From Leisingera sp. ANG-M7 (GTDB lineage Bacteria > Pseudomonadota > Alphaproteobacteria > Rhodobacterales > Rhodobacteraceae): DNA of 64,000 nucleotides. The stretch is taken from NCBI RefSeq assembly GCF_000813965.1, contig NZ_JWLI01000005.1, positions 62,001-126,000 on the forward strand, read 5' to 3'. The notes under the pieces were generated by a model, which saw only the letters and a list, made by a program, of their open reading frames with translations, searched no databases and was not told the origin of the DNA. Numbering within the stretch: position 1 is the stretch's first letter; each line of letters begins with the position of its first letter. The translations under genes and the position numbers were made by a program. Positions 27,431-37,007 of the stretch are shown piece after piece.

Positions 27431-29164
27431 ATGAATAAAACCCTTTACAAAAACGGATATGAAGAACTGCGCCAGGTGCGGCGGCAAAGCCGCGGCCTGT
27501 ACTGGTTCACGGGGGTCTTCAGTTTCTTCGTGAACTTGCTGATGCTGACCGGTCCGCTCTACATGATGCAGGTTTATGACCGGGTGCTGGGCAGCCGGTC
27601 TGAGGCGACGCTGCTGGCGCTGTCGCTCTTGGTTGTCTTCCTCTACGGGATGATGGGGCTGCTGGATTATGCCCGTGGGCGGATCATGGCGCGGGTCGGC
27701 GCGCGCTTCCAGGCTGCGCTGGACAAACGGGTGTTCGACGCGATGATCCGCCGTTCGTCGGTGGCGCAGGATCCGGTGGCGCAGACTGGCCTGTCCGATC
27801 TGGAGGCTCTGCAGCGGCTGATAGCCTCGCCGGTGCTGACTGCGGCCTTCGACCTGCCTTGGACGCCGGTGTTCCTGGCTGGGATTGCGTTGTTCCACCC
27901 TTGGCTGGGACTGCTGGCGCTGGCGGGCGGGGCGGTGCTTGTGGTGATTGCGCTGCTGAACCAGCTGTTCACTCGGGTGCCGCAGCAGAAGGCTAATATG
28001 ACCGGACACAAAGCCAATCTGATGTCCGAGGAAATCCGCAATGAGGCAGAGATGATCCAGTCGATGGGGATGCGCGGGGCTTCGTTTACAAGATGGAAAC
28101 GGGCTCGCGATGAGGCCCTGACCGACAGCGTGACGGCGAATGATACTGGCGGCGGTTTCACCACACTGACCAAGACGCTGCGGCTGTTCCTGCAATCTGC
28201 GATGTTGGGGCTGGGCGCCTATCTGGTGTTGCAGAACGAAGTGACGCCGGGGGCGATGATCGCGGGCTCCATTCTGATGGGCCGGGCGCTTGCCCCGATT
28301 GAGCTGGGACTGGGGCAGTGGGGACTGGTGCAGCGGGCGCTGAAGGGCTGGCACAATCTGGCGGAGCTGCTGGACAAGGTGCCAGAGGAGGATACGCGCA
28401 CCGCACTGCCCAAGCCAAAGGCGCTTCTGGAAGTGCAGGGGCTGGCCATTGTACCGCCGGGCAGCAGCACACCGTTGTTGCGCAACGTGAATTTCCGGGT
28501 GCAACCGGGCCAGGCAATTGGTGTCATCGGGCCGTCAGGGTCGGGCAAGTCGACTCTGGCCCGTGCCTTGACCGGTGTATGGCGGCCCGCCGCTGGCTCC
28601 GTCCGGCTGGACGGAGCTTCACTGGATCAGTACGAACCGGATGTGCTGGGTGGCCACATCGGCTATTTGCCTCAACGGGTGCAGGTGTTTGACGGCACAA
28701 TTGCTCAGAACATCGCCCGCCTCAACCAGCGCCCAGACGCCGAGAAAGTGGTGGAGGCCGCCCGCAAGGCCGCCGCGCATGAGATGATCCTGAAGCTGCC
28801 TGAGGGTTATGACACCCGCGTCAACGCCACTGGCGGACGGCTGTCTGGCGGGCAGATGCAGCGGGTCGGGCTGGCGCGGGCGCTGTTCGATGACCCGGTG
28901 ATCTTGATCCTGGATGAGCCGAACTCCAACCTAGATAACGAGGGGTCGATCGCGCTGAACAAGGCGATCAAGCAGATCAAAGCGGAAGGGCGGTCAGTGC
29001 TGATTATGGCGCACCGGCCGGCGGCGATTCAGGAATGCGACATGCTGCTGGTGATTGACAAGGGCACCCAGACGGCCTTTGGCCCCAAGGACAAGGTGCT
29101 GCAGGAAATGGTGGCCAACCATCAGAACATCCGCCAGGCCACTGGCGCGGGAGGTGTGCGGTGA
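27431..29164 (+). CDS. Type I secretion ABC transporter (PrtD-type permease-ATPase)
   Basis: 577 residues. An N-terminal membrane domain of about 310 residues ([20 protein letters not shown], then [17 protein letters not shown], the PrtD/LapB-like signature) is fused to an ATPase domain with Walker [15 protein letters not shown], signature [15 protein letters not shown], Walker [13 protein letters not shown] and the switch His in MAHRP. There is no N-terminal C39 peptidase domain. It would export an RTX-like protein carrying a C-terminal signal. It overlaps the adaptor gene by 4 bp; no substrate or TolC gene is nearby. Confidence 0.92.
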   Translation: MNKTLYKNGYEELRQVRRQSRGLYWFTGVFSFFVNLLMLTGPLYMMQVYDRVLGSRSEATLLALSLLVVFLYGMMGLLDYARGRIMARVGARFQAALDKRVFDAMIRRSSVAQDPVAQTGLSDLEALQRLIASPVLTAAFDLPWTPVFLAGIALFHPWLGLLALAGGAVLVVIALLNQLFTRVPQQKANMTGHKANLMSEEIRNEAEMIQSMGMRGASFTRWKRARDEALTDSVTANDTGGGFTTLTKTLRLFLQSAMLGLGAYLVLQNEVTPGAMIAGSILMGRALAPIELGLGQWGLVQRALKGWHNLAELLDKVPEEDTRTALPKPKALLEVQGLAIVPPGSSTPLLRNVNFRVQPGQAIGVIGPSGSGKSTLARALTGVWRPAAGSVRLDGASLDQYEPDVLGGHIGYLPQRVQVFDGTIAQNIARLNQRPDAEKVVEAARKAAAHEMILKLPEGYDTRVNATGGRLSGGQMQRVGLARALFDDPVILILDEPNSNLDNEGSIALNKAIKQIKAEGRSVLIMAHRPAAIQECDMLLVIDKGTQTAFGPKDKVLQEMVANHQNIRQATGAGGVR

Positions 29165-30465
29165 GCGTGGAAACCAACTGGCCTGCACGGCGGCCGCTGA
29201 TAATTGGCCTGATTTCTCTCTTGGTGCTGGTGGGCGGCTTTGGCTCCTGGTCGGTGCTGTCATCAATCTCCGGTGCTGTGGTGGCAACAGGGCGTATCGA
29301 GGTCGACCGCAACCGGCAGGTGGTGCAGCATCTGGATGGCGGTATTGTTGACGAAATTTTGGTCGATGAGGGCGATACGGTTTCCGAAGGGGATACGCTG
29401 ATACGGCTGGATGCCAACGAGCTGACTTCGCAGCTGGTGATCACCGAGGGGCAGCTGTTTGAGCTGATGGCCCGGCGCGGCCGACTGGAAGCGGAGCGGG
29501 ACGAGGACGCTGAGATCCGCTTCGATCCGGAGCTGCTGGAAATCGCGGGGATCCAGCCGGAAGTTGCGGATCTGGTGGAAGGCCAGCAGCGCCTGTTCCA
29601 GGCCCGAAGAGATACCACTGCGCGCGAAATTGAACAGCTTGAGAAGCGCCGGGTGCAGATCGAAGAGCAGATCCGCGGTATTCAGGCGCAGCAGACCTCG
29701 CTGAAAGTGCAGCTGGATCTGATCGGCGAGGAGCTGGGAAACCAGCAATCGTTGCTGGACCGCGGCCTGGCGCAGGCGGCGACGGTGCTGAACCTGCGCC
29801 GCACCCAGGCCAGCCTGGACGGGCAGCTGGGCGAGCTGGTTGCCTCAGAGGCGCAGGCAGAGGGGCGGATCACCGAGATCGACATTGAGATCCTGAAACT
29901 GGGCACTGGTCAGCGTGAGGAAGCGATCACCCGCCTGCGCGACCTGCGTTACCAGGAACTGGAGCTGGCTGAGACACGCCGTTCCCTGCAGCAGCGCCTG
30001 GCACGGCTCGACATCACTGCGCCAGTCTCCGGCGTGGTGTACGGGCTGCAGGTGCAGACCCCGCGCTCGGTGATCCGCCCGGCCGACCCGGTGCTGTATC
30101 TGGTGCCGCAGGACCGGCCGCTGGTGATTGCAGCGCAGGTGGCGCCCACGGATATCGATCAGCTATACACGGGACAGGAGGTGACCGTGCGCTTCTCGGC
30201 CCTGGATCAGCGCTCGACACCGGAGCTGTTTGGACAAGTGACCCAGGTCTCGGCAGATGCGTTTGAGGATCAGGGCAGCGGCATTTCCTATTACCGGGCA
30301 GAGATTGAGCTCAATCCGGGGGAGCAGGGCCGCCTGCCTGCGGGTACGGTGCTGATCCCGGGGATGCCGGTGGAAAGCTACATCCGCACCGCTGACCGCT
30401 CGCCGCTGGCCTATCTGGTCAAGCCGCTGGCCGATTATTTCAACAAGGCCTTCCGCGAAAGTTGA
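29161..30465 (+). CDS. Type I secretion membrane fusion protein (HlyD/PrtE family)
   Basis: 434 residues from a GTG at 29161 overlapping the previous stop. One membrane helix at about 12-38 ([21 protein letters not shown]), a lipoyl half-motif [20 protein letters not shown] near 57-76, two long coiled-coil stretches (about 90-245), and a beta-barrel with [19 protein letters not shown], then [19 protein letters not shown] at the C-terminus. It bridges the ABC exporter to the outer-membrane channel. Confidence 0.93.
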   Translation: MSVETNWPARRPLIIGLISLLVLVGGFGSWSVLSSISGAVVATGRIEVDRNRQVVQHLDGGIVDEILVDEGDTVSEGDTLIRLDANELTSQLVITEGQLFELMARRGRLEAERDEDAEIRFDPELLEIAGIQPEVADLVEGQQRLFQARRDTTAREIEQLEKRRVQIEEQIRGIQAQQTSLKVQLDLIGEELGNQQSLLDRGLAQAATVLNLRRTQASLDGQLGELVASEAQAEGRITEIDIEILKLGTGQREEAITRLRDLRYQELELAETRRSLQQRLARLDITAPVSGVVYGLQVQTPRSVIRPADPVLYLVPQDRPLVIAAQVAPTDIDQLYTGQEVTVRFSALDQRSTPELFGQVTQVSADAFEDQGSGISYYRAEIELNPGEQGRLPAGTVLIPGMPVESYIRTADRSPLAYLVKPLADYFNKAFRES

Positions 30466-30662
30466 ATTTGCCGCTGCAATTCGCCGCGGAATCTAGCCAT
30501 GAAAAACCTATTCTCACGGCCGTTTTCATCGCTTGAAACCGGCTTGTGGCAGCTGCCGTGCCTGCAGGTGCAGAAAGCTGCGCCGGGGCTTCGCATTTTC
30601 CCTTTCCGAAACCTGCCTGGCCGGGTAGCGTCCCGGCAATTGAAGACTCGGAGGAATGCGCC

Positions 30663-31121
30663 ATGAGCATCGAAGCAAAACTGAAAGAGCTGGGTGTGAC
30701 CCTGCCTGACGCGCCGGCACCGGCGGCCAACTATGTGCCTTATGTGGTGGCTGGCGACATGGTCTATATCTCCGGTCAGATTTCCGCGGATGAAAACGGG
30801 CTGATCACCGGCACCCTGGGGGCCGACATGGACGTCGATGCAGGCCAGGCCGCGGCTAAGCGCTGCGCGATTGCGCTGCTGGCACAGCTGAAGGCTGCCT
30901 GCGGCGGCGATCTGGACCGTCTGGTCCGCGTCGTGAAGCTTGGCGCTTTTGTGAATTCAACCGCGGAGTTTACCCAGCAGCCGCAGGTGGTGAACGGCGC
31001 CTCCGATTTCTTGGTCGAAGCACTGGGCGACATTGGGCGCCACGCGCGTTCTGCCGTCAGCTCGCCCTCGCTGCCGTTAGGCGTTGCAGTCGAAATCGAC
31101 GGCGTGTTCCAGATCAAATGA
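30663..31121 (+). CDS. RidA family protein
   Basis: 152 residues from ATG 30663 (CGGAGGAA site); the longer open frame upstream is non-coding. It matches the YjgF/RidA subfamily of about 150 residues: SIEAKLKELGVTLPDAPAPA, YISGQISADENGLITG, VVKLGAFVNSTAEF, and SSPSLPLGVAVEIDGVF. Classical RidA hydrolyses reactive enamines/imines from amino acid metabolism; this longer subgroup is less studied. It is the first gene of a four-gene, overlapping operon. Confidence 0.9.
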   Translation: MSIEAKLKELGVTLPDAPAPAANYVPYVVAGDMVYISGQISADENGLITGTLGADMDVDAGQAAAKRCAIALLAQLKAACGGDLDRLVRVVKLGAFVNSTAEFTQQPQVVNGASDFLVEALGDIGRHARSAVSSPSLPLGVAVEIDGVFQIK

Positions 31122-31891
31122 CCCCGTCCCTGCCTGCCACATTCCTGACCGTCCCGCTTGCCCACCGTGCCTTGCATGATGTTGCGGACGGGCGTCCGGA
31201 GAACAGCCGGGCGGCCATCCGCGCGGCAATGGCGGCAGGCTACGGGATCGAGATCGACCTGCAGCAGTCCAAGGACGGCTGCGCCATGGTTTTCCATGAC
31301 TATGATCTGGACCGGCTGGCTGCAGGCACCGGCCCGGTCCGCGCGCTGACGCGCGCAGCGCTAGGATCGGTTCCGCTCAAGAGCGGCGATGGTGAAGGTA
31401 TCCCTGAGCTCGCGGAGGTGCTTGACCTCGTGGCAGGCCGGGTGCCGCTGCTGATCGAACTGAAGGATCCGCAGGGGGAAATGGGGATCACTGATGGGGT
31501 GCTGGAGCGTGCCACGGTGGAGGCGCTCCAAGGCTATGCGGGCCCGGTGGCGCTGATGTCTTTCAACCCCAACTCGGTAACGGAACTGGCGCGGCTGGCG
31601 CCGGACATCGCCCGCGGTATCACCACCAGTGCCTATGACCCGGCGGAGTGGCCTGAGCTGCCCAAGGCTGTGTGCGATGCCCTGCGCGCCATTCCGGATT
31701 TTGACCGCAGCGGGTCCAGCTTTATCAGCCACGAGGCCGGTGATCTGGCGCGGCCGCGGGTGCAAGCGCTGCGCAGCGCTGGAGTGCCGGTTCTGTGCTG
31801 GACTGTCAGATCGGCGGCCGAGGAAACCGCGGCGCGGGCCTTTGCCGACAATGTGACATTTGAACGGTACCTTTCGCCGCTAACACCTTGA
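31118..31891 (+). CDS. ugpQ: Glycerophosphodiester phosphodiesterase
   Basis: 257 residues; its ATG overlaps the ridA stop (ATGA). It shows the GDPD family core: LAHRALHD with the catalytic His, then ENSRAAIRAAMAAGYGIEID with the metal-binding Glu and Asp, MVFHDYDLDRL with the second His, and LIELKDP. It cleaves glycerophosphodiesters to glycerol 3-phosphate and an alcohol. No signal peptide is seen, so it is cytoplasmic. The substrate head group is unknown. Confidence 0.88.
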   Translation: MTPSLPATFLTVPLAHRALHDVADGRPENSRAAIRAAMAAGYGIEIDLQQSKDGCAMVFHDYDLDRLAAGTGPVRALTRAALGSVPLKSGDGEGIPELAEVLDLVAGRVPLLIELKDPQGEMGITDGVLERATVEALQGYAGPVALMSFNPNSVTELARLAPDIARGITTSAYDPAEWPELPKAVCDALRAIPDFDRSGSSFISHEAGDLARPRVQALRSAGVPVLCWTVRSAAEETAARAFADNVTFERYLSPLTP

Positions 31892-31938
31892 TCGCGCTGG
31901 CCCGCACCCCACATCTTGAAGCGGTGCGGAGGAATTGA

Positions 31939-33126
31939 ATGGCTCAGGCGCAAATCGACATCCGGGTGCTGGCCTCGCTGTCTCAGATCACGGCTGAGGA
32001 CTGGGATACCTGCGCTTGTCCCGAAACCGCGGACGGCGGGCGTCCGCTGGATCCTTTCACGACCCACCGGTTCCTGAGCGCACTGGAGGACAGCGGCTCA
32101 GTCGGGCCGGGCACCGGCTGGCAGCCGCAGTATCTGACCGCCTATCAGGAAGGCCGCCTGATCGCTTGCGCACCTCTTTATGCCAAGGGGCACAGCCAGG
32201 GGGAGTACATCTTCGACCACAACTGGGCGCATGCCTATGAGCAAGCGGGCGGCCACTATTACCCCAAGCTGCAGATCGCAGTGCCCTTTACTCCGGCCAC
32301 AGGGCGCAGGTTTCTGGTGCGCCCGGGATTTGACGGCATCGGCCATTCAGCGCTGCTGCAAGGTGCAGTGCAACTGGCGGTGGACAATAACCTGTCGTCG
32401 CTGCATGTGACCTTCTGCACCCAGGACGAGGCGCGGCTGGGTGAGGAGATGGGACTGATGCTGCGCACTACGCAGCAGTTCCACTGGCAGAACGAAGGTT
32501 ACGCCGATTTTGAGGCGTTCATGCGGGCGCTGTCCTCGCGCAAGCGCAAGAACATCCGAAAGGAACGGATGCAGGCGCAGTGCTTTGGCGGTGACATTCG
32601 CGTCTATCGGGGCGATGATCTGCGCCCGGAGCATTGGGATGCCTTCTGGGAGTTCTACCAGGACACCGGTGCGCGCAAATGGGGTTCACCCTATCTGACC
32701 CGGCAGTTCTTTGACATCGCCCACCGGACGATGGCGGACGACATGGCTCTGATTCTGGCGGAACGCAGCGGGCGTTACGTCGCCGGTGCGCTTAATTTCC
32801 TTGGCCGCAAAACGCTTTACGGCCGTTATTGGGGCTGCGTCGAACAACACCCCTGCCTGCATTTCGAGCTGTGCTATTATCAGGCCATAGAGCTGGCGAT
32901 TGCCTTGGGTCTTGACCGGGCAGAAGCAGGCGCGCAGGGTGAACACAAGCTCGCGCGCGGTTACATGCCGTGCCAGACACACAGCTTGCACTGGATCGGC
33001 GATCCCGGGTTTGCCGGGGCCGTTGCACGCTATCTTGAGGCTGAGCGGGCCGCCACCGAGGAAGAGATCGAAATCCTGACCGACTACGGTCCGTTCCGCA
33101 AAGCCCATGTGGAGGAGCAAGAATGA
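31939..33126 (+). CDS. GNAT family N-acetyltransferase, COG3146/DUF482 type
   Basis: 395 residues from ATG 31939 (CGGAGGAAT site). I recognise the family annotated as peptidogalycan-like or [17 protein letters not shown] near the start, [14 protein letters not shown]-like segment at about 90-105, [16 protein letters not shown] near 198-213, and YLTRQFFD with [16 protein letters not shown] in the FemAB-like core. The biochemical role is unsettled. It overlaps phhB by 4 bp. Confidence 0.85.
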   Translation: MAQAQIDIRVLASLSQITAEDWDTCACPETADGGRPLDPFTTHRFLSALEDSGSVGPGTGWQPQYLTAYQEGRLIACAPLYAKGHSQGEYIFDHNWAHAYEQAGGHYYPKLQIAVPFTPATGRRFLVRPGFDGIGHSALLQGAVQLAVDNNLSSLHVTFCTQDEARLGEEMGLMLRTTQQFHWQNEGYADFEAFMRALSSRKRKNIRKERMQAQCFGGDIRVYRGDDLRPEHWDAFWEFYQDTGARKWGSPYLTRQFFDIAHRTMADDMALILAERSGRYVAGALNFLGRKTLYGRYWGCVEQHPCLHFELCYYQAIELAIALGLDRAEAGAQGEHKLARGYMPCQTHSLHWIGDPGFAGAVARYLEAERAATEEEIEILTDYGPFRKAHVEEQE

Positions 33127-33431
33127 CGGAAAAACTGTCTGACGCCACCCGCGGTCCCCTGCTGGAGCCGCTGTTCGCCACCGGCTGGGAAATGGTGGAA
33201 GGCCGTGATGCCATCACAAAAACATTCAAGTTCAGCAACTTCGCTGATGCTTTCGGCTGGATGACCCGCGCCGCGATCTGGGCTGAGAAGTGGAACCATC
33301 ACCCTGAATGGAGCAACGTCTACAACCGGGTGACGGTGGTTCTGACAACCCATGATGTCGACGGGATCAGCGCTCAGGACGCGAAGCTGGCCCGCAAGAT
33401 GGACGGGCTGTTCGGAGAACCGCAGGAGTGA
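33123..33431 (+). CDS. phhB: 4a-hydroxytetrahydrobiopterin dehydratase
   Basis: 102 residues with the pterin-4a-carbinolamine dehydratase signature [18 protein letters not shown] and TTHDVDGIS. It recycles the pterin cofactor after aromatic hydroxylation; some homologues act in molybdopterin metabolism or as moonlighting proteins. No phenylalanine hydroxylase lies near it. The ATG overlaps the preceding stop, so it is the last gene of the ridA operon. Confidence 0.92.
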   Translation: MTEKLSDATRGPLLEPLFATGWEMVEGRDAITKTFKFSNFADAFGWMTRAAIWAEKWNHHPEWSNVYNRVTVVLTTHDVDGISAQDAKLARKMDGLFGEPQE

Positions 33432-33463
33432 TCCAGGCCGGTTGAAAGGTAAGTCAGCATTAC

Positions 33464-33497
33464 TGTCCGAATGTTCCGCGTGCGAAACATTCGGACA
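33464..33497. repeat. Perfect 12-bp inverted repeat after phhB
   Basis: TGTCCGAATGTT (33464-33475) and AACATTCGGACA (33486-33497) with a 10-base spacer. The arms are perfect and the sequence is less GC-rich than usual for terminators here; a T-run (TTTTT) comes only 14 bases later. It is either the terminator of the phhB operon or a regulator-binding palindrome. Confidence 0.6.
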
Positions 33498-33578
33498 AAT
33501 TGTCTGACCTTGTTTTTGCGAATATTAAGGGGTTGGTGTGGCAGCCGCCTGCTCCGGCGGCCACCTGGAAGTCAGGCT

Positions 33579-34067
33579 TCAGCCCATGGTGTCCAGCAGG
33601 CCTTCACCTGCGGACAGTTCGCACTGACCGGGGTTTTCTTCCTTGTTGAGCACTTTCACCTCGCCGTCTTCCACCAGCATCGCATAGCGCAGCGAGCGGC
33701 CGATGAGGCCCGCGGCAGGCGCGTCCAGGCGCATCCCGATTGCTTCGGTAAAGGTGCATTCGGCATCCGACAGCATGGTGATGCCGGCTTCGGTGGCGCC
33801 AGTGTTGTCGCCCCAGATCGACATAACGAAGGGATCATTGCCGGCCAAGCAGATGATTTCGTCAACACCCTTGGCGGCAAATTGGTCCTTGGTGCGGATG
33901 AAGCTGGGCACATGTGCAGAATGGCAGGTGCTGGTAAAGGCGCCTGGAACCGCAAAAAGCACCACTTTGCGCCCCTTCAGCTTTTCTGCGAGCTGAACCT
34001 GCTCAGGGCCGTTCTCCCCAATCCGTGTCAGTGTCGCGTCCGGCAGCTGGTCTCCAACAGAAATCAT
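33579..34067 (-). CDS. Peroxiredoxin, Prx5 type
   Basis: 162 residues. The Prx5 pattern is clear: VGDQLPDATL at the start, then VVLFAVPGAFTSTCHSAHVP with the peroxidatic Cys near residue 49, and LNKEENPGQCELSAGEGLL with a second Cys near 150 that may resolve it. It reduces hydrogen peroxide and organic peroxides using thioredoxin or glutaredoxin. It is divergent from a putidaredoxin-reductase-like flavoprotein, 95 bp apart. Confidence 0.92.
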   Translation of the reverse strand: MISVGDQLPDATLTRIGENGPEQVQLAEKLKGRKVVLFAVPGAFTSTCHSAHVPSFIRTKDQFAAKGVDEIICLAGNDPFVMSIWGDNTGATEAGITMLSDAECTFTEAIGMRLDAPAAGLIGRSLRYAMLVEDGEVKVLNKEENPGQCELSAGEGLLDTMG

Positions 34068-34162
34068 TGCACGTTCCTCTTTCTCCTGATTGCGTTTTGG
34101 GGCCCCGGGTATATAGGGTCCGGTGAAAGCGTGACGGGAACTATTGCGGGAGGCAAGGGGAT

Positions 34163-35374
34163 ATGTCCCACATCGTCGTTATTGGAGCGGGGCAGGCGGG
34201 GTCCTCGCTGGTGGCAAAGCTGCGCAAGGACGGGTTTGACGGGGAAATCACCCTGATCGGCGCAGAGGAGGCGCTGCCCTATCAGCGGCCGCCGCTGTCG
34301 AAGGCCTATCTTCTGGGTGAAATGGAGCTGGAGCGGCTGTTCCTGCGGCCGGAAAGTTTTTACACCGACAATAACATCACCCTGAAGCTGGGCCAGCTTG
34401 TCACCGGAATTGATCCTGCGGCCAAGACTGTCAGCTTGGGCGATGAGGTGATTTCCTACGACCAGCTGGCGCTGACCACAGGGTCTGACCCGCGCCGCCT
34501 GCCGGCCGCCATTGGCGGTGACCTAGACGGCGTTTACGTGGTGCGCGGGCTGACGGATGTTGATGCAATGGCGCCCCATGTGACCGAAGGCAAGCGGGCG
34601 CTGATCGTCGGCGGCGGCTATATTGGGCTGGAGGCAGCTGCGGTTTGTGCCAAGCGCGGCGTCAAGGTGACCCTGGTCGAGATGGCCGACCGTATCCTGC
34701 AGCGCGTTGCAGCACCTGAGACCTCCGATTTCTTCCGTAGCCTGCACACGTCCCGCGGCGTGGACATCCGCGAAGGTGTCGGGCTCGAGCGGCTGGAAGG
34801 CGAAGACGGCAAGGTCACCCGTGCGGTTCTCAGCGGCGGTGAGGAGCTGGACGTGGATTTTGTTGTCGTGGGAGTCGGCATCACGCCGTCGTCGCAACTG
34901 GCGGAAATGGCCGGGCTGGAGCTGGACAACGGCATCAAGGTGGACGCCAAGGGCCGCACCTCGGATGCCTCGATCTGGTCTGCGGGCGATTGCGCGTCCT
35001 TCCCGTTCCAGGGTAGCCGGATCCGGTTGGAAAGCGTGCCCAATGCCATCGACCAGGCTGAGGTCGTGGCGCAGAACATGCTGGGCGCGGACAAGAATTA
35101 TATTGCGACACCCTGGTTCTGGTCGGATCAATACGACGTCAAGCTACAGATCGCGGGCCTGAACACCGGCTATGACAATGTGGTCACCCGTCAGGGTGAG
35201 GGCAGCCAGGTCTCCTTCTGGTACTACAAGGGAGATCAGTTGGTGGCAGTGGACGCAATGAACGACCCGCGCGCCTACATGGTGGCAAAACGGCTGATTG
35301 ACGCGGGCAAGACCGCCGACAAGGCGGTTGCCGGTGATCCCGCCGCGGATCTGAAGCCGCTCTTGAAGGCGTGA
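34163..35374 (+). CDS. FAD-dependent ferredoxin/putidaredoxin reductase-like protein
   Basis: 403 residues. FAD motif VVIGAGQAGSSLVAKLRKDG at the N-terminus, YQRPPLSKAYLLGE near 44-57, NAD motif ALIVGGGYIGLEAAAVCAKRG near 145-165, and SIWSAGDCASFPF for FAD binding. This is the class that passes electrons from NADH to [2Fe-2S] ferredoxins for cytochrome P450 or similar oxygenases. No partner ferredoxin or P450 is adjacent. The GTG of rsmD overlaps its stop. Confidence 0.88.
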   Translation: MSHIVVIGAGQAGSSLVAKLRKDGFDGEITLIGAEEALPYQRPPLSKAYLLGEMELERLFLRPESFYTDNNITLKLGQLVTGIDPAAKTVSLGDEVISYDQLALTTGSDPRRLPAAIGGDLDGVYVVRGLTDVDAMAPHVTEGKRALIVGGGYIGLEAAAVCAKRGVKVTLVEMADRILQRVAAPETSDFFRSLHTSRGVDIREGVGLERLEGEDGKVTRAVLSGGEELDVDFVVVGVGITPSSQLAEMAGLELDNGIKVDAKGRTSDASIWSAGDCASFPFQGSRIRLESVPNAIDQAEVVAQNMLGADKNYIATPWFWSDQYDVKLQIAGLNTGYDNVVTRQGEGSQVSFWYYKGDQLVAVDAMNDPRAYMVAKRLIDAGKTADKAVAGDPAADLKPLLKA

Positions 35375-35931
35375 GGATTATCGCAGGAGACTTCCGCGGC
35401 CGGGCATTGGCCGCGGTGGGTAAAGGGGATGCGGGCGCCCATTTGCGCCCCACCACGGACCGGGTGCGCGAAAGCCTGTTCAATGTGCTGATGCACACGG
35501 GCGCCATTCCCGGTGCCCGGGTGCTGGACCTGTTCGCTGGCACCGGAGCACTGGGGCTGGAGGCGCTGTCTCGTGGTGCAGCGGAAGTTCTGTTTGTCGA
35601 TGATGGCCGTGTGTCCGGCGGATTGATCAAAAAGAACATCGCAATTTGCAAGGCCGAAGACCGCTGCACCCTTGCGCGCCGGGATGCGTTGAAGCTGGGG
35701 CAAAACCCGGACGATCCGTTTGACTTGATCTTTCTCGATCCGCCTTACGGTAAAGCAATGGGCGAGAAGGCGCTTGCGGCAGCTGTCGCTGGCGGCTGGG
35801 TCGCGGATGACGCACTGGTGGTCTGGGAGGAAAACACTCCGACGGCCGTGCTTAAGGGGTTCGAGCTGCACGACAGCCGCAAATACGGTGATACCTACAT
35901 CACTCTGATGTGGCGGGATGTTTCGGGTTGA
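35371..35931 (+). CDS. rsmD: 16S rRNA (guanine(966)-N(2))-methyltransferase
   Basis: 186 residues starting at GTG 35371, overlapping the preceding TGA. RsmD hallmarks: MRIIAGDFRGR, RPTTDRVRESLFNVL, LDLFAGTGALGLEALSRGA (SAM-binding) and LIFLDPPYG (motif IV). It methylates G966 of 16S rRNA during 30S assembly. It is translationally coupled to the flavoprotein gene, apparently by chance of location. Confidence 0.95.
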   Translation: MRIIAGDFRGRALAAVGKGDAGAHLRPTTDRVRESLFNVLMHTGAIPGARVLDLFAGTGALGLEALSRGAAEVLFVDDGRVSGGLIKKNIAICKAEDRCTLARRDALKLGQNPDDPFDLIFLDPPYGKAMGEKALAAAVAGGWVADDALVVWEENTPTAVLKGFELHDSRKYGDTYITLMWRDVSG

Positions 35932-36056
35932 AACAGGCCGGGCGGGAGATTGCTCACGGCTGGTTTGCTGCAGCCTTTACGCTACTCTAATACAAAACTG
36001 GATGTAAGTTTGCACGCCGCGCGTGCAGGGCCAAGTCTGCGATGAGGTGCCGTTGC

Positions 36057-36719
36057 ATGCCCAAGACCTTTCCAACCCCGAAGCTGGTAATCTTTGACTG
36101 CGAAGGCGTGCTTGTTGACAGTGAACCGGCTTCGAACCAGGCGCTGGCAGACAACCTGTCCCGCCATGGGCTTCCGCTGACGGTGGAACAATCGATGGCG
36201 CATTTTGTTGGCGGCACCATGACCGGGGTGATGCAGACGGCCCGCAGCTTGGGCGCCAATCTGCCGGACAATTGGATCGAGGAAATCTACGACGAAACCT
36301 ATGCGTTGCTGAGGCAGGGGGTGCCGCTGGTCCAGGGCATACCCGATTTGCTGGCGCGGCTGGATGCACAGGGCATCCCTGTCTGCGTTGCCTCCAATGG
36401 CAGCGAAGAGAAGATGCGCACCACCCTGGGCCAGAATGGGTTGTGGGAGCGGTTCCACCCGCAGGCGATGTTCTCGGCGCATTCGCTTGGGGTTGCCAAG
36501 CCTGAACCAGGCTTGTTTCTGGCGGCGGCCAGTCATTTCGGGGTGCAGGCCCGCGACTGCCTGGTGATCGAGGATAGCGGCAGCGGCGTGACCGCAGCTG
36601 TGCGCGCGGGTATGCGTTGCCTTGGTTTTGCGCCGCAGGGCGGCGGCAAGAAGCTTGCTGCGCTGGGAGCTGAAGTTTTCACCAACATGTCAGAGGTGCC
36701 GGCGCTTTTGTCGATCTGA
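36057..36719 (+). CDS. HAD family hydrolase, phosphoglycolate phosphatase-like
   Basis: 220 residues from ATG 36057 (GAGG at the right spacing; ATG 36042 is possible). It is a subfamily IA HAD: LVIFDCEGVLVDSEPASNQ at the N-terminus, IPVCVASNGSEEKM (motif II), GVAKPEPGLFLAAASHFGVQ (motif III) and CLVIEDSGSGVTAAVRAGM (motif IV). Odd point: motif I reads D-C-E instead of the usual D-x-D, so the general acid/base Asp is Glu. Substrate unknown; sugar-phosphate phosphatase or mutase is likely by family. Confidence 0.88.
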   Translation: MPKTFPTPKLVIFDCEGVLVDSEPASNQALADNLSRHGLPLTVEQSMAHFVGGTMTGVMQTARSLGANLPDNWIEEIYDETYALLRQGVPLVQGIPDLLARLDAQGIPVCVASNGSEEKMRTTLGQNGLWERFHPQAMFSAHSLGVAKPEPGLFLAAASHFGVQARDCLVIEDSGSGVTAAVRAGMRCLGFAPQGGGKKLAALGAEVFTNMSEVPALLSI

Positions 36720-36731
36720 GTCTGTTATGGT

Positions 36732-36935
36732 ATGATCCCGCGCATGGAACAGACCATGCGCGCACAAATCCTTCGGTACTCAAAAGACGCAGAAACGCAG
36801 AGCCGGCCTAAGCCGGAAAGGCTGCGGGCGCCGCTGTTCATTCAGGATGTGGTGACACCGTTTGGTGATGGGACGCTGTTGCTGGCGCTCTGGCGGTTTC
36901 AGGAAGCTGAGGGTCAGGACGACGCAAAGTCCTGA
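36732..36935 (+). CDS. Small hypothetical protein
   Basis: A possible 67-residue protein starting at ATG 36732, or at in-frame ATG 36744 or 36756. No strong ribosome site precedes any of them. Composition is ordinary and mixed (APLFIQDVVTPFGDGTLLLA), unlike the low-complexity shadows elsewhere, and it fills the gap before map. An inverted repeat CAGGAC/GTCCTG at 36916-36935 overlaps its end. No family recognised. Confidence 0.42.
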   Translation: MIPRMEQTMRAQILRYSKDAETQSRPKPERLRAPLFIQDVVTPFGDGTLLLALWRFQEAEGQDDAKS

Positions 36936-37007
36936 CCGGATCAATCTTTCATCTGGCTGAAAAAAACCTGAGGTGCGGGGGATGGCCCCCGCTGCCGTTC
37001 TTGCGGC

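Noticed and set aside
36916-36935. CAGGAC/GTCCTG inverted repeat as terminator
   Set aside because: It overlaps the end of a possible small ORF, the stem is short and no T-run follows.
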